Part shown: piece by piece, positions 27,375 to 36,695 of the stretch
Layout: every line of letters starts with the position of its first letter
Position numbering within the stretch: position 1 is the stretch's first letter
Assembly: GCF_020524085.2 (NCBI RefSeq)
Contig: NZ_CP129016.1
Location: forward strand, 2,040,001 to 2,104,000
Source: Halobacillus litoralis
GTDB lineage: Bacteria; Bacillota; Bacilli; Bacillales; Halobacillaceae
Direction of reading: 5' to 3'
Length of the DNA stretch: 64,000 nucleotides
The notes under the pieces: generated by a model
Databases searched by the model: none
What the model was told of the DNA's origin: nothing
What the model saw: the letters and a program-made list of their open reading frames with translations, nothing else
Program-made: the position numbers and the translations under genes

Positions 27375-28055
27375 ATGAAAGTTTCTTATCATGGTCATGC
27401 CGTTGTGAAAGTTGAAGCCAATGGAAAGACGATTCTTTTTGATCCTTTTATTTCGGACAACGGGAATACAGATCTCGATGCTGACCAAGTAAAAGCAGAT
27501 GTGATTCTGCTTACTCATGGTCACAACGATCACGTTGGGGACACATTTGAGATTGCAAAAAGAAATGATGCTCAAGTCATCGCTCCGTTCGAGTTAGCTA
27601 CTTACCTTGGAAATAAAGGCCTGAACGCTCACCCTATGTATATCGGTGGAGGTCATGAATTCGACTTTGGACATGTGAAATTCACCCAAGCTTTTCATGG
27701 TTCTTCTTATCAAGAAGAAGATGGAACGATCGTGTACACAGGAATGCCTACAGGTATATTACTAACGATTGATGGAAAGACCATTTACCATGCCGGAGAT
27801 ACCGGATTGTTCTCTGATATGAAGATGATTGGGGAACGGAACGATATTGATCTTGCTTTCCTCCCTATTGGAGACAATTTTACGATGGGACCATCTGATG
27901 CGCTCGTCGCTGCTGAATGGATCCAAGCGAAACAGGTTGTTCCCGTTCACTACAACACCTTTGATTTAATTGCCCAGGATGGGGATGCCTTTGCTCATGA
28001 AGTGAAACCAGGTAAAGGGAAGGCTTTAAAGCCGGGAGAATCCATCGAGCTTTAA
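27375..28055 (+). CDS. ytkL: Metallo-beta-lactamase-fold hydrolase, UPF0173 (YtkL)
   Basis: This 226-residue soluble protein has the metal motif [15 protein letters not shown] near residue 50 and later [11 protein letters not shown] and VPVHYNT motifs. The UPF0173 family has unknown substrates. ATG at 27375 is 8 bases after AAGGAG. It begins 29 bases after the aminopropyltransferase-like gene and may be co-transcribed. B. subtilis has the same gene (ytkL) in this chromosomal region, so the link to the pspA cluster may be accidental. Confidence 0.9.
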   Translation: MKVSYHGHAVVKVEANGKTILFDPFISDNGNTDLDADQVKADVILLTHGHNDHVGDTFEIAKRNDAQVIAPFELATYLGNKGLNAHPMYIGGGHEFDFGHVKFTQAFHGSSYQEEDGTIVYTGMPTGILLTIDGKTIYHAGDTGLFSDMKMIGERNDIDLAFLPIGDNFTMGPSDALVAAEWIQAKQVVPVHYNTFDLIAQDGDAFAHEVKPGKGKALKPGESIEL

Positions 28056-28068
28056 CACCAGGATATTC

Positions 28069-28106
28069 AAAGCCGTTTGTCTACTCTATGACAAACGGCT
28101 TTTTCT
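28069..28106 (+). terminator. Rho-independent terminator after ytkL
   Basis: A 12-bp stem (28069-28080 with 28091-28102) is followed by a T-run. Confidence 0.88.
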
Positions 28107-28123
28107 GAAACTTCAGGAAGAAA

Positions 28124-28152
28124 TTGCGGATCATCTGTATCAACTGTATAAT
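28124..28152 (+). promoter_or_regulatory. Sigma-A promoter of ytoI
   Basis: The -35 TTGCGG (28124-28129) and perfect -10 TATAAT (28147-28152) have a 17-base spacer, about 40 bases before the ribosome site. Confidence 0.75.
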
Positions 28153-28201
28153 AACAATTATAAGAAATTGGATTAGTACAGTTAGAAAGTTTGGTGGGCG
28201 T

Positions 28202-29515
28202 ATGGCAACAAAACACGAACAGATCCTTGAACATATAGAATCCCTGTCGGTCGGCAGTAAAATATCTGTCAGAAGAATAGCGAAAGCATTGAATGTCAGT
28301 GAAGGTACAGCCTACAGGGCTATCAAAGAAGCGGAGAATCAAGACCTTGTCAGCACGATGGAACGGGTCGGGACCATCCGCATTGAAAAGAAGAAAAAAG
28401 AAAACATAGAAAAATTGACGTTTGCTGAAATTGTGAATGTCGTTGATGGTCAAGTACTTGGTGGACGGGAAGGTCTTTATAAAACACTAAGTAAATTTGT
28501 CATAGGTGCGATGAAACTTGAAGCGATGATGCGTTATACAGAAGCGGGTTCTCTTCTTATAGTGGGAAACCGGACAAATGCACATGAGCTTGCTGTGAAA
28601 GAAGGGGCAGCCGTTTTAATTACGGGTGGATTCGATACGAGTGAGACAGTCAAAAAGCTGGCTGACGAGAAGAAGCTCCCCGTCATCTCTACCAGTTATG
28701 ATACATTTACCGTCGCAACGATGATCAATCGAGCGATTTATGATCAATTAATTAAAAAAGAAATTGTGCTTGTCGATGATATTTATACTTCTTATGAAGA
28801 TTCAAAGTTCCTTCAAGCATCAGATGCGGTTGCCAGATGGCATGAATTTAACACAACCACAGGCCATAGCCGCTATCCGGTTGTAGATCAGCAGAATCGT
28901 GTAGTTGGCATCGTTACTTCAAGAGATGTGATTGGAAAAGATAAGGAGGCACGGATTGAAAAAGTCATGACTCGAAACCCGATGACTGTTCATGCCAAAA
29001 CCTCCCTTGCGAACGCTGCCCATGTCATGGTTTGGGAAGGGATTGAGTTGATGCCCGTTGTCGATCCTTCACATAAACTCCAAGGGATCATTTCCCGTCA
29101 GGATGTGTTAAAAGCCTTGCAACATATCCAGAGGCAGCCTCAGGTAGGCGAAACAATAGATGATCTGGCGACAAATCGCATGGAGGTTATTACAGAAGAC
29201 GACTCAAACCCTGTGTGGCAAACGAAAGTAACTCCCCAAATGACGAACCCACTTGGAACAATGTCTTATGGTGTTTTTATTTCGTTAATCACAGAAGCCT
29301 CGAGTCGATTATTAAGAAAGTATAAAAAGGGCGATCTTGTTGTAGAAAACATTTCTGTCTATTTTATTAAACCTGTTCAAATCGAAAGTGATATAGAAGT
29401 GCGTCCGCAAATTTTGGAGGTAGGTAGGAAATTTGCCAAAGTAGACATCGAGGTTCACCATGAGAAATCAATCGTTGGGAAAGCTCTTCTCATGGCTCAG
29501 CTCATCGACCGATAA
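28202..29515 (+). CDS. ytoI: DRTGG/CBS/hotdog-domain regulator-like protein (YtoI)
   Basis: This protein has 437 residues. A winged helix-turn-helix comes first (RRIAKALNVSEGTAYRAIKE, about residues 23-42). A DRTGG domain, two CBS repeats (near 190-310; SRYPVVDQQNRVVGIVTSRD) and a C-terminal thioesterase-like hotdog domain follow. The layout matches B. subtilis YtoI. CBS pairs usually bind adenosine nucleotides, so it may couple nucleotide status to gene control or acyl-CoA hydrolysis. The start is the ATG at 28202. Confidence 0.87.
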   Translation: MATKHEQILEHIESLSVGSKISVRRIAKALNVSEGTAYRAIKEAENQDLVSTMERVGTIRIEKKKKENIEKLTFAEIVNVVDGQVLGGREGLYKTLSKFVIGAMKLEAMMRYTEAGSLLIVGNRTNAHELAVKEGAAVLITGGFDTSETVKKLADEKKLPVISTSYDTFTVATMINRAIYDQLIKKEIVLVDDIYTSYEDSKFLQASDAVARWHEFNTTTGHSRYPVVDQQNRVVGIVTSRDVIGKDKEARIEKVMTRNPMTVHAKTSLANAAHVMVWEGIELMPVVDPSHKLQGIISRQDVLKALQHIQRQPQVGETIDDLATNRMEVITEDDSNPVWQTKVTPQMTNPLGTMSYGVFISLITEASSRLLRKYKKGDLVVENISVYFIKPVQIESDIEVRPQILEVGRKFAKVDIEVHHEKSIVGKALLMAQLIDR

Positions 29516-29546
29516 AAAAGTCGCTGAACAACAGCGACTTTTTCTT
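29515..29546. terminator. Bidirectional terminator between ytoI and ytpI
   Basis: A 12-bp stem (29515-29526 with 29532-29543) has A-runs and T-runs on the two sides. Confidence 0.87.
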
Positions 29547-29551
29547 AGACT

Positions 29552-29854
29552 TCATGATTGAGGGCTTGTCCGGTGTTTTTGAAACTCTGCTTGGTAGTGC
29601 TTGCTTGCTTTCCATCCCAAACGAGCTTGGAAAATACCAAGCGCAATGAATACAAGGCCTACAAAAAGTGAAAGTTTCGTTTGATAGAATACATACTGGT
29701 TAATTCCAAAAAAGAAAATGAAACTTCCAAGGAAAAGCTTGGATTTACTATTTAAGTATTCTTGAGTAAGTGGATCATTGGAACGGACAATCATCACCTT
29801 GTAGTAAATGTAGAGCACAAAAGAGACTAATATAAGGATCGGAAAAATAATCAT
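29552..29854 (-). CDS. ytpI: YtpI family membrane protein
   Basis: This 100-residue protein has three predicted membrane helices (MIIFPILILVSFVLYIYY, then LFLGSFIFFFGINQYVFY, then LFVGLVFIALGIFQ). Size, topology and place between ytoI and nrnA match B. subtilis YtpI. Function is unknown. Confidence 0.83.
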   Translation of the reverse strand: MIIFPILILVSFVLYIYYKVMIVRSNDPLTQEYLNSKSKLFLGSFIFFFGINQYVFYQTKLSLFVGLVFIALGIFQARLGWKASKHYQAEFQKHRTSPQS

Positions 29855-29973
29855 TTGATCGACTCCTGCGTTTAATTTTCCCTTTTATTGTAGCTTGTTT
29901 CTACGGAAAAGGCTACCTGTACAAAGAATTCTACGATTAAATGACACGGAAAACAAAAGAGGAGGACCTTTTT

Positions 29974-30933
29974 ATGAGTAAGAAGGCCATTATAAAAGCT
30001 ATTAAAGATTACGAAGTGATCATCATCCATCGTCATGTGCGTCCAGATCCGGATGCCTATGGATCGCAGGCTGGTTTAGCAACATTGATCCAAGCCACTT
30101 TTCCACAAAAACAAGTATTTATCACCGGCGCAGCTGAATCGTCTTTGGAGTTTCTTGCTTCGATGGATGAAGTTCCTGATGGAGCCTTTAAAGGAGCTCT
30201 TACAATCGTGTGTGATACCGCAAATCAGGCTCGCATCGATGATCAGCGCTATAATCAGGGAGACTTATTAATAAAAATCGATCACCACCCGGAAGTAGAT
30301 GCTTATGGAGATATCCAGTGGGTGGACACAACAGCAAGCTCCACTTCTGAAATGATCTATCAATTGTACTCTGAGTACGCAGAGGAAGGGTTGGTCCTTA
30401 CTGATGAGGCAGCTCGACTTCTTTACGCAGGAATTGTAGGGGATACGGGGCGGTTCCTCTTTCCAAGTACGACGAAACAGACGCTGTCTTATGCAGCTGA
30501 CCTTGTGAATTTTGAGTTCGATCGACCATCATTATACAACGAAATGTATAAGACGCCTGTTCATGTCGCCAAGCTGAAAGGATATGTTTTACAAAATTTC
30601 ACCGTTCATGATGCTGGCTATTCAACCATCCGTCTGGATCGTAAAACGTTGGATCAGTTTAACGTTTCACCGTCAGAAACGAGTCAGCTCGTAGGTTTGC
30701 TGGGAGACATAGAAGGGATGCTGGCATGGGCATTTTTCGTGGAGGAAGAAGATACCATCCGTGTCCGTTTACGTTCGAAAGGTCCGGTGATTAATGGGAT
30801 CGCAGCCAACCATAATGGAGGAGGTCACCCGATGGCTTCAGGTGCTTCTGCTTCTTCATGGGACGAAACCGCTGAAATCGCAAAAGAACTTGAAGCTGTA
30901 TGTCTGAAGTATAAAAAAGAGCAGGCGGACTAA
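29974..30933 (+). CDS. nrnA: NrnA nanoRNase / pAp phosphatase
   Basis: This 319-residue DHH/DHHA1 phosphoesterase degrades short oligoribonucleotides and converts 3',5'-pAp to AMP. Metal motifs are HVRPDPDAYGSQ near residue 24, VCDTANQAR and KIDHHPEVD (the DHH). The C-terminal NGGGHPMASGAS marks DHHA1. ATG at 29974 follows GAGGA; the frame is open upstream without a good ribosome site. Confidence 0.95.
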   Translation: MSKKAIIKAIKDYEVIIIHRHVRPDPDAYGSQAGLATLIQATFPQKQVFITGAAESSLEFLASMDEVPDGAFKGALTIVCDTANQARIDDQRYNQGDLLIKIDHHPEVDAYGDIQWVDTTASSTSEMIYQLYSEYAEEGLVLTDEAARLLYAGIVGDTGRFLFPSTTKQTLSYAADLVNFEFDRPSLYNEMYKTPVHVAKLKGYVLQNFTVHDAGYSTIRLDRKTLDQFNVSPSETSQLVGLLGDIEGMLAWAFFVEEEDTIRVRLRSKGPVINGIAANHNGGGHPMASGASASSWDETAEIAKELEAVCLKYKKEQAD

Positions 30934-30941
30934 GCCTGCTC
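30912..30941 (-). terminator. Terminator of ytrI, overlapping the end of nrnA
   Basis: An 8-bp GC-rich stem (30919-30926 with 30934-30941) is followed by six T residues on the minus strand. It spans the nrnA stop codon. Confidence 0.8.
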
Positions 30942-30947
30942 GGATTT

Positions 30948-31445
30948 CTATCTTTTTAATTTAATTTCGAGGTGCAGGGTCATGGTTTCACTAACAATTA
31001 ATTTCGTTACTTTCAACTCATAAGTGAAATCATCGACCACATAGTTTTTGTTTTCGATCGTCGAGATGATGAGATCCACTTGATCAGCAACGATGGAGAC
31101 ATCCTTACCCGATACAGTTACCAGTTGATCTTTGACTAAAGCATTCAGCTGATGCTGAGTTAACAGGTCAACCTCTAGTTTTTTGGCATTCGTAAACGCA
31201 ACGCTTATTTCTTTGACACTCATGGGCTTGCCTTCAGATTTTTGATTCTGATTGTTTAGGAGAGCTTCATATTTGGTTTCCCACTCACTTAATTGGGCGG
31301 TCATTTCTATATGTTCTTCTGTGTATTTTTGCTGTAATTGGCCATGCACGTAAATGAAAAAGGTATAACCGATAATCGCTCCTAAAACAAGACCTGCAAA
31401 AAAACGTCTCCATTCCTTGTTTTTATGGTAGGCAGGAAAGTGCAT
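30948..31445 (-). CDS. ytrI: Sporulation membrane protein YtrI
   Basis: This 165-residue protein has one N-terminal membrane helix (FFAGLVLGAIIGYTFFIYV, about residues 15-33), then a coiled-coil stretch and a small domain. In B. subtilis ytrI and ytrH are sigma-E-dependent mother-cell genes needed for efficient sporulation. The start ATG overlaps the ytrH stop (TAATG), so the pair is translationally coupled. Confidence 0.88.
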   Translation of the reverse strand: MHFPAYHKNKEWRRFFAGLVLGAIIGYTFFIYVHGQLQQKYTEEHIEMTAQLSEWETKYEALLNNQNQKSEGKPMSVKEISVAFTNAKKLEVDLLTQHQLNALVKDQLVTVSGKDVSIVADQVDLIISTIENKNYVVDDFTYELKVTKLIVSETMTLHLEIKLKR

Positions 31446-31777
31446 TACGTCACCTCATCACCTAATAACCATTCAAATAAAAGCAAGGCTGTTTTTACTC
31501 CACCCATGGCGGCTATAATGATCATCACCTGCTTGAAGATATCAAAAGTGGAACCATCAAAAATTCCTTTTTCAAAATTGCTTATGGCATCAAATGTTCC
31601 GCCGATGGCTGCGACAATAGCCCAAATCCTTAAGCCTTTTGCGATCCGAAACATGGATGTCAATGCGGCTTCCCCTGTCAATAAACTTCCTATACTTCCG
31701 ATAATGGTTCCACCTACAATCACCCCGAACGCGATAAAGAAGCATTGAATCATGGATATGACTAAACGATCTTCCAT
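31445..31777 (-). CDS. ytrH: Sporulation protein YtrH
   Basis: This 110-residue integral membrane protein has three or four helices and is rich in Gly and Ile (FIAFGVIVGGTIIGSIGSLL). It forms the ytrH-ytrI sporulation operon divergent from dnaE. A sigma-E promoter would be expected near 31780-31860, but I could not find a convincing one. Confidence 0.88.
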   Translation of the reverse strand: MEDRLVISMIQCFFIAFGVIVGGTIIGSIGSLLTGEAALTSMFRIAKGLRIWAIVAAIGGTFDAISNFEKGIFDGSTFDIFKQVMIIIAAMGGVKTALLLFEWLLGDEVT

Positions 31778-31907
31778 CTTGTCCCTCTTTTCGCTGTCTG
31801 AAAATACTCTCTTATCTAACCATTATTCTTCCACCCCTCTCTTTATGCAGAAGGCTTTCATCCAGTCCCCAGAGTAGCTATAATTTATATGAAAGAAGGT
31901 GTGCGAA

Positions 31908-34900
31908 ATGACGTTTACCCATTTGAATGTGCAATCAGGGTACAGCTTGATGAATAGTACGATTAAGATCAAGGACCTTGTACGTACAGCAAAAGCATCC
32001 GGGTTTGGTGCTGTTGCCCTCACTGATGAGGGTACAATGAGCGGAGCGGTCTCATTTTATGAGGCATGTAAAAATGAGGGGATTAAACCAATCATTGGAC
32101 TAAAGACCTCTGTCGTGGATCAAGCATTCTCCTTTCCGATGATTTTGTTGGCGGAAACTACCAGGGGTTATCACAACCTGCTAGAAATAAGTACATTAGT
32201 TCAAACAGAAAACTTAACGCTTGAGCAATTGACCATGTACAAAGAAGGTTTGATTTTTATCCAATTGACCTCAAGTTCTCCGTGGGCTGAGTCGATTTCT
32301 AATCGTATGACTGACAGCATAGAGAAGTCTAGGAATCGCTGGGTAAATCTCTTGGGTAAGAATCGTTTATACTTGAGTATCCAGGATCGTGATCTGCAGT
32401 CAGAGCGACACTTACATACACCTTTAAAAGAATGGGTGGATAAAAACGGAATGAAGGTCGTGGCCATTGGAGATGTCCGTTATTTGGATCGCGGGGATGC
32501 GGATGCTTTCCAATGTCTGCGTGCGATTGACGAGGGAATACGGTACAGCCCTGAAAACAATGATCACCACTCCTATTTCAAATCTAAAGAAGAAATGGAG
32601 AATTTCTTTGGAGAATGGTGGCCGGAATCCATTGCAGCAACAGAAGAAATTGTGAATGCGTGCCAGGTGGATTTAGAATTAAACAGGCAATTGCTCCCTT
32701 CCTATCCTTCCCCGGAAAATAAAAGCTCGGATGATTACTTGCGACAGCTTTGTGAATCCTCATTGCCAGATAAATACGACAAAAAGAATCGCCAACAAGC
32801 TGTGGAGAGACTGAATCATGAATTGTCCATCATAGCCTCTATGGGTTTCAGCGATTATTTCTTGATCGTTTGGGATTTCATCAGTTATGCGAGGGAGAAC
32901 GGCATTCACGCCGGGCTAGGGCGTGGGTCGGCCGCGGGGTCCATCGTCTCCTATTTGCTGGGGATCACTCAGGTTGATCCGTTAGAGTATCATTTGTTAT
33001 TCGAACGGTTTCTCAATCCTGAAAGAATAACAATGCCGGATATAGATATTGACTTTCCGGACCATCGCAGGGACGAAGTGATCTCCTATGTAGCTGAGAA
33101 ATATGGGAGTGACCATGTGGCACAAATTTGTACATTTGGTACGTTTGCAGCCAGGAGTGTTTTGAGAGAGTTGTTTAAGGTATTGAAAATAGATGAAAGT
33201 GATGCTTCCTTTATTCTTAACCAAATGCCTAAGACGACCGCTTCGTCACTCGTTGATGTCGTGAAGAAATCGGAGGAGCTGAAAGAGTACATTAGAAACT
33301 CGGATCGTTTAAAGTTGTTGTTCCGGGTGGCTACGAAGCTTGAAGGGCTTCCGCGACATGTATCGACCCATGCGGCAGGCGTTGTATTGAGTGAAGAACC
33401 ACTAGTGAACTATACGGCTCTATTGAAAAGTCAGGGACCTGTATCTTTAACCCAGTATGCCATGGGGGACCTGGAAAAAGTGGGGCTCCTTAAAATTGAT
33501 TTTCTCGGTCTCCGGAATCTCTCTTTCTTGGAAAGAATGGAACGGAAAGTAAAACGATATCGTCAAAAGGACTTTTCAATCAGTCATATTCCGTTGGATG
33601 ACGCTCTAACTTTTGAACTCTTAAAAGAAGGAAGAACCAATGGAGTTTTTCAACTGGAGTCTCAAGGAATGAAAAATGTACTTCAACGGTTAAAACCGAG
33701 TCATTTTGAAGATGTTGTCGCAGTCAACGCTCTTTACAGACCAGGACCGATGGAGTACATCCCTTTGTATATTGAAAGAAAGCATGGACGCGAAAATATT
33801 GAATATCCACATCCTGACTTGAAGCCGATTCTTGCCCATACGTTTGGAGTGTTGGTGTATCAAGAACAAATCATGGAAGTGGCTCGTCGTGTGGCGGGAT
33901 ATTCATTGGGAGAAGCCGATCTTTTAAGACGAGCAGTGAGTAAAAAGCAAGCTGGAGTTCTAGAGAAGGAACGGATGACGTTTGTACAAGGATGTAAAAC
34001 GAAAGGCTATGTTGAGTCGATTGCTCACCAATTGTTTGATTGGATCGTTAAGTTCTCGAATTATGGATTTAACAGGAGCCATGCGGTTGCTTATAGTTTG
34101 ATCTCTTACAGATTAGCATTCATGAAAGCTCATTATCCTTCTTACTTTATGGCAGAGTTAATGAACGCCCACCTTGGTGATCACGAAAAGATGACGATGT
34201 ATATTCGTGAAGCCAGGGATATGAACGTAAAAGTTAAAGCTCCATCTGTGAATAGAAGTCAAGCGCTTAACCATGATGACGCAGGGGAAATCAGGATCGG
34301 AATGACGGCTGTCAAAGGGATCGGCTATCAAGCTGCCCAGGCTATCATTGAAGAGAGAACAAAAGGACCGTTCCGAAACCTCAACGACTTTTGTTTGCGT
34401 GTGGACGGAAAGATTGTTTCAAGAAAAGTAATTGAAGCCCTTGTTCTTGCTGGTGCCTTCGACGACCTGCATCAAAATAGAGCGAGTGTTCTTGCGAGCA
34501 TTGATCAAGCTTTAGAGCAGGGGGAACTTTTTAAGGAGTTTCAAGATCAACCGGGATTTTTCGGCAATGAATTGGATATGGAAATGGTGGAAGTGGAACC
34601 ATTCCCTCCTTTAAAGCGTTTGTCGATGGAAAAAGAGGTGTTGGGCACCTATATGTCTCAACATCCATTGGGACACCAACGGAAAGACCTCGATGAGAAG
34701 GGGGTTCTTCCCCTTCGAGAGGCTCACCGTTTTACCAAGAAACAAGTGGAGGTTGCTGTTGTAATTGATGGCCTTCGTGAAATACGGACAAAACGAGGCG
34801 ATCCTATGGCATTTTTGACGATTAGTGATGAAACCGCTGAGATGGATGCCGTCCTTTTTCCGGAAACTTATAGGAATATAAAAGTATGGGTGAAAGAACA

Positions 34901-35252
34901 AATGCTCGTGCACTTGCAAGGGAAAGTTGATGAGAGAAAAGGGCAGAAACAATTGATCATTAACCATGCAGATCCTTTAGGTATGGATGAATTCCAAGGT
35001 GAAAAAAAGCAACGCTTGTTTATTAAGGTGACAGAAGAACATGAACACTATTCCATAGAAAAATTAAAAAAGCTTGCTGAATATTTCCCGGGTAATACAC
35101 CAATCTTCATTTTTCGATCTGAAGACCGAGTGACTTATAAACTGGATGAAACCTATTGTCTTGAGGTGAATGATGTTTCGATGGGTAAATTGAATGAATT
35201 TTTCGGAGAGTCATCCGTAGCAGTCAGACCTGTGAAAGATGGGGCCGGGTAA
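31908..35252 (+). CDS. dnaE: DNA polymerase III alpha subunit DnaE
   Basis: This 1114-residue protein is the DnaE type. In Firmicutes it extends RNA primers, mainly on the lagging strand, before PolC takes over. An N-terminal PHP domain (1-270) is followed by the polymerase core, with catalytic aspartates in MPDIDIDFPDHRRDEV (from residue 376). A helix-hairpin-helix region and an OB-fold (VEVAVVIDGLREIRTKRGDP, about residue 945) follow. PHP metal ligands are degenerate (HLNVQSGYS, TDEGTMSG), so no proofreading is expected there. ATG at 31908 follows AGAAGGTG. A -10 TATAAT lies at 31879-31884 with a weak -35. Confidence 0.97.
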   Translation: MTFTHLNVQSGYSLMNSTIKIKDLVRTAKASGFGAVALTDEGTMSGAVSFYEACKNEGIKPIIGLKTSVVDQAFSFPMILLAETTRGYHNLLEISTLVQTENLTLEQLTMYKEGLIFIQLTSSSPWAESISNRMTDSIEKSRNRWVNLLGKNRLYLSIQDRDLQSERHLHTPLKEWVDKNGMKVVAIGDVRYLDRGDADAFQCLRAIDEGIRYSPENNDHHSYFKSKEEMENFFGEWWPESIAATEEIVNACQVDLELNRQLLPSYPSPENKSSDDYLRQLCESSLPDKYDKKNRQQAVERLNHELSIIASMGFSDYFLIVWDFISYARENGIHAGLGRGSAAGSIVSYLLGITQVDPLEYHLLFERFLNPERITMPDIDIDFPDHRRDEVISYVAEKYGSDHVAQICTFGTFAARSVLRELFKVLKIDESDASFILNQMPKTTASSLVDVVKKSEELKEYIRNSDRLKLLFRVATKLEGLPRHVSTHAAGVVLSEEPLVNYTALLKSQGPVSLTQYAMGDLEKVGLLKIDFLGLRNLSFLERMERKVKRYRQKDFSISHIPLDDALTFELLKEGRTNGVFQLESQGMKNVLQRLKPSHFEDVVAVNALYRPGPMEYIPLYIERKHGRENIEYPHPDLKPILAHTFGVLVYQEQIMEVARRVAGYSLGEADLLRRAVSKKQAGVLEKERMTFVQGCKTKGYVESIAHQLFDWIVKFSNYGFNRSHAVAYSLISYRLAFMKAHYPSYFMAELMNAHLGDHEKMTMYIREARDMNVKVKAPSVNRSQALNHDDAGEIRIGMTAVKGIGYQAAQAIIEERTKGPFRNLNDFCLRVDGKIVSRKVIEALVLAGAFDDLHQNRASVLASIDQALEQGELFKEFQDQPGFFGNELDMEMVEVEPFPPLKRLSMEKEVLGTYMSQHPLGHQRKDLDEKGVLPLREAHRFTKKQVEVAVVIDGLREIRTKRGDPMAFLTISDETAEMDAVLFPETYRNIKVWVKEQMLVHLQGKVDERKGQKQLIINHADPLGMDEFQGEKKQRLFIKVTEEHEHYSIEKLKKLAEYFPGNTPIFIFRSEDRVTYKLDETYCLEVNDVSMGKLNEFFGESSVAVRPVKDGAG

Positions 35253-35281
35253 TAAAAGCTCAGTCCGGATTTTTGTATTTC

Positions 35282-35309
35282 TTTACACTCTATATTCATC
35301 TGTTATAAT
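35282..35309 (+). promoter_or_regulatory. Sigma-A promoter of the malic enzyme gene
   Basis: The -35 TTTACA (35282-35287) and perfect -10 TATAAT (35304-35309) have a 16-base spacer. The predicted start near 35316 abuts the palindromic operator. Confidence 0.82.
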
Positions 35310-35320
35310 TAAGAGGTTAA

Positions 35321-35337
35321 TGGTGGTCAGACCACCA
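35321..35337. promoter_or_regulatory. Perfect palindromic operator (GntR/FadR-type) before malic enzyme
   Basis: TGGTGGTCAGACCACCA is an exact 17-bp palindrome around a central A. Its core TGGTC-N-GACCA is the classic half-site pattern of FadR-subfamily GntR repressors. It occupies about +5 to +21 of the predicted transcript, a repressing position. A GntR-family gene follows directly after the malic enzyme gene (36696). Confidence 0.75.
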
Positions 35338-35375
35338 GGGTCGGTTCACTATAAGTTTAAAAGGAGAGTGTCGTC

Positions 35376-36614
35376 GTGTCGAATTTAAGAGATGAAGCTT
35401 TGCACATACACCGTGTTAATAAAGGGAAACTCGAAACCCATTCTAAGGTTCCTGTGAGGAATGCTAGAGACTTGAGCCTTGCTTATTCCCCTGGGGTGGC
35501 AGAACCTTGTAAAGAAATTTATGATCACAAGGATACGGTGTACGATTATACAATGAAGGGCAATATGGTAGCCGTCGTCAGTGATGGATCGGCTGTTCTT
35601 GGACTCGGGAATATTGGCCCTGAGGCTGCTTTGCCAGTCATGGAAGGTAAAGCTGCTTTATTCAAGAGTTTTGCAGGAGTAGATGCATTCCCTATTTGTT
35701 TGAACACACGTGATATTGATCAGATCGTGCAGACAGTAAAATTGATGGAACCTACTTTCGGCGGTGTGAACCTGGAAGATATCGCAGCACCCAACTGCTT
35801 CATCATCGAAGATCGACTGAAGAAAGAGACGAATATCCCGATTTTCCATGACGACCAACATGGTACGGCAATCGTTACAGTAGCAGGATTAATGAATGCA
35901 TTAAAAATAACCGGGAAAACCTTCTCGGAAATTAAAGTGGTGGCAAACGGCGCTGGAGCTGCTGGAATTGCTATTATTAAATTGCTCTATCACTTCGGTG
36001 TCCGTGACATCATCATGTGTGATTCCAAAGGAGCTATCTTTGAAGGACGCGACTACGGAATGAACGATGTGAAAGATGAAATTGCTAAGATTACGAATAA
36101 AGACCGGACAGAAGGGAATCTTGAAGAGGTCATGGAAGGTGCGGATGTGTTTATTGGTGTATCCGTTGGTGGATTGCTTTCCAAAGAGACCGTATCTAAA
36201 ATGAATGATGATTCTATCATTTTTGCCATGGCAAATCCTGAACCTGAAATTATGCCTGAGGATGCAAAAGAAGCCGGAGCGCGTGTCATCGGGACAGGTC
36301 GTTCAGACTTTCCTAATCAGGTAAATAATGTGCTGGCATTCCCCGGCATCTTCCGTGGTGCGTTGGATGTAAGAGCGACTAGAATTAATGAAAAGATGAA
36401 GATTGCTGCAGCTGAAGCCATTGCCTCCTTAGTAAGCGAGGATGAATTGAGTGAGGACTATGTCATTCCTGCACCATTCGATTCACGAGTGGCCCCAGCT
36501 GTTGCTGCAAGCGTAGCGAAAGCGGCGATGGAGTCCGGGGTAGCCCGCCATCATGTAGACCCAGAGGAAGTTGCAGAAAAAACAAGACAACTGACATTAA
36601 TTGATGAAGATTGA
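35376..36614 (+). CDS. ytsJ: NAD(P)-dependent malic enzyme (YtsJ/MalS type)
   Basis: This 412-residue enzyme decarboxylates malate to pyruvate, making NAD(P)H. Motifs include LAYSPGVAEPCKEI, FHDDQHGTAIVTVAGLMNAL and the cofactor loop VVANGAGAAGIAIIKLL. The length is that of the short bacterial type, without a phosphotransacetylase-like tail. GTG start after AAAGGAGAG. Place upstream of accD-accA matches B. subtilis ytsJ, the NADP-linked major malic enzyme. Likely control: a palindromic operator over the transcript start. Confidence 0.93.
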   Translation: MSNLRDEALHIHRVNKGKLETHSKVPVRNARDLSLAYSPGVAEPCKEIYDHKDTVYDYTMKGNMVAVVSDGSAVLGLGNIGPEAALPVMEGKAALFKSFAGVDAFPICLNTRDIDQIVQTVKLMEPTFGGVNLEDIAAPNCFIIEDRLKKETNIPIFHDDQHGTAIVTVAGLMNALKITGKTFSEIKVVANGAGAAGIAIIKLLYHFGVRDIIMCDSKGAIFEGRDYGMNDVKDEIAKITNKDRTEGNLEEVMEGADVFIGVSVGGLLSKETVSKMNDDSIIFAMANPEPEIMPEDAKEAGARVIGTGRSDFPNQVNNVLAFPGIFRGALDVRATRINEKMKIAAAEAIASLVSEDELSEDYVIPAPFDSRVAPAVAASVAKAAMESGVARHHVDPEEVAEKTRQLTLIDED

Positions 36615-36695
36615 TATGAGAGGGAGAAGCCTTTTTGGTTTCTCCTTCTACATAAAATGATTGTGGTTAGAGATGAAAAGAGGTGTCCGTGTAAC

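Noticed and set aside
31778..31870. Sigma-E promoter for ytrH-ytrI
   Set aside because: Expected from B. subtilis, but I could not match both -35 and -10 elements with acceptable spacing.
36621..36648. Hairpin between the malic enzyme and GntR genes as a terminator
   Set aside because: The stem GGGAGAA/TTCTCC is imperfect and no T-run follows; readthrough into the regulator seems more likely.
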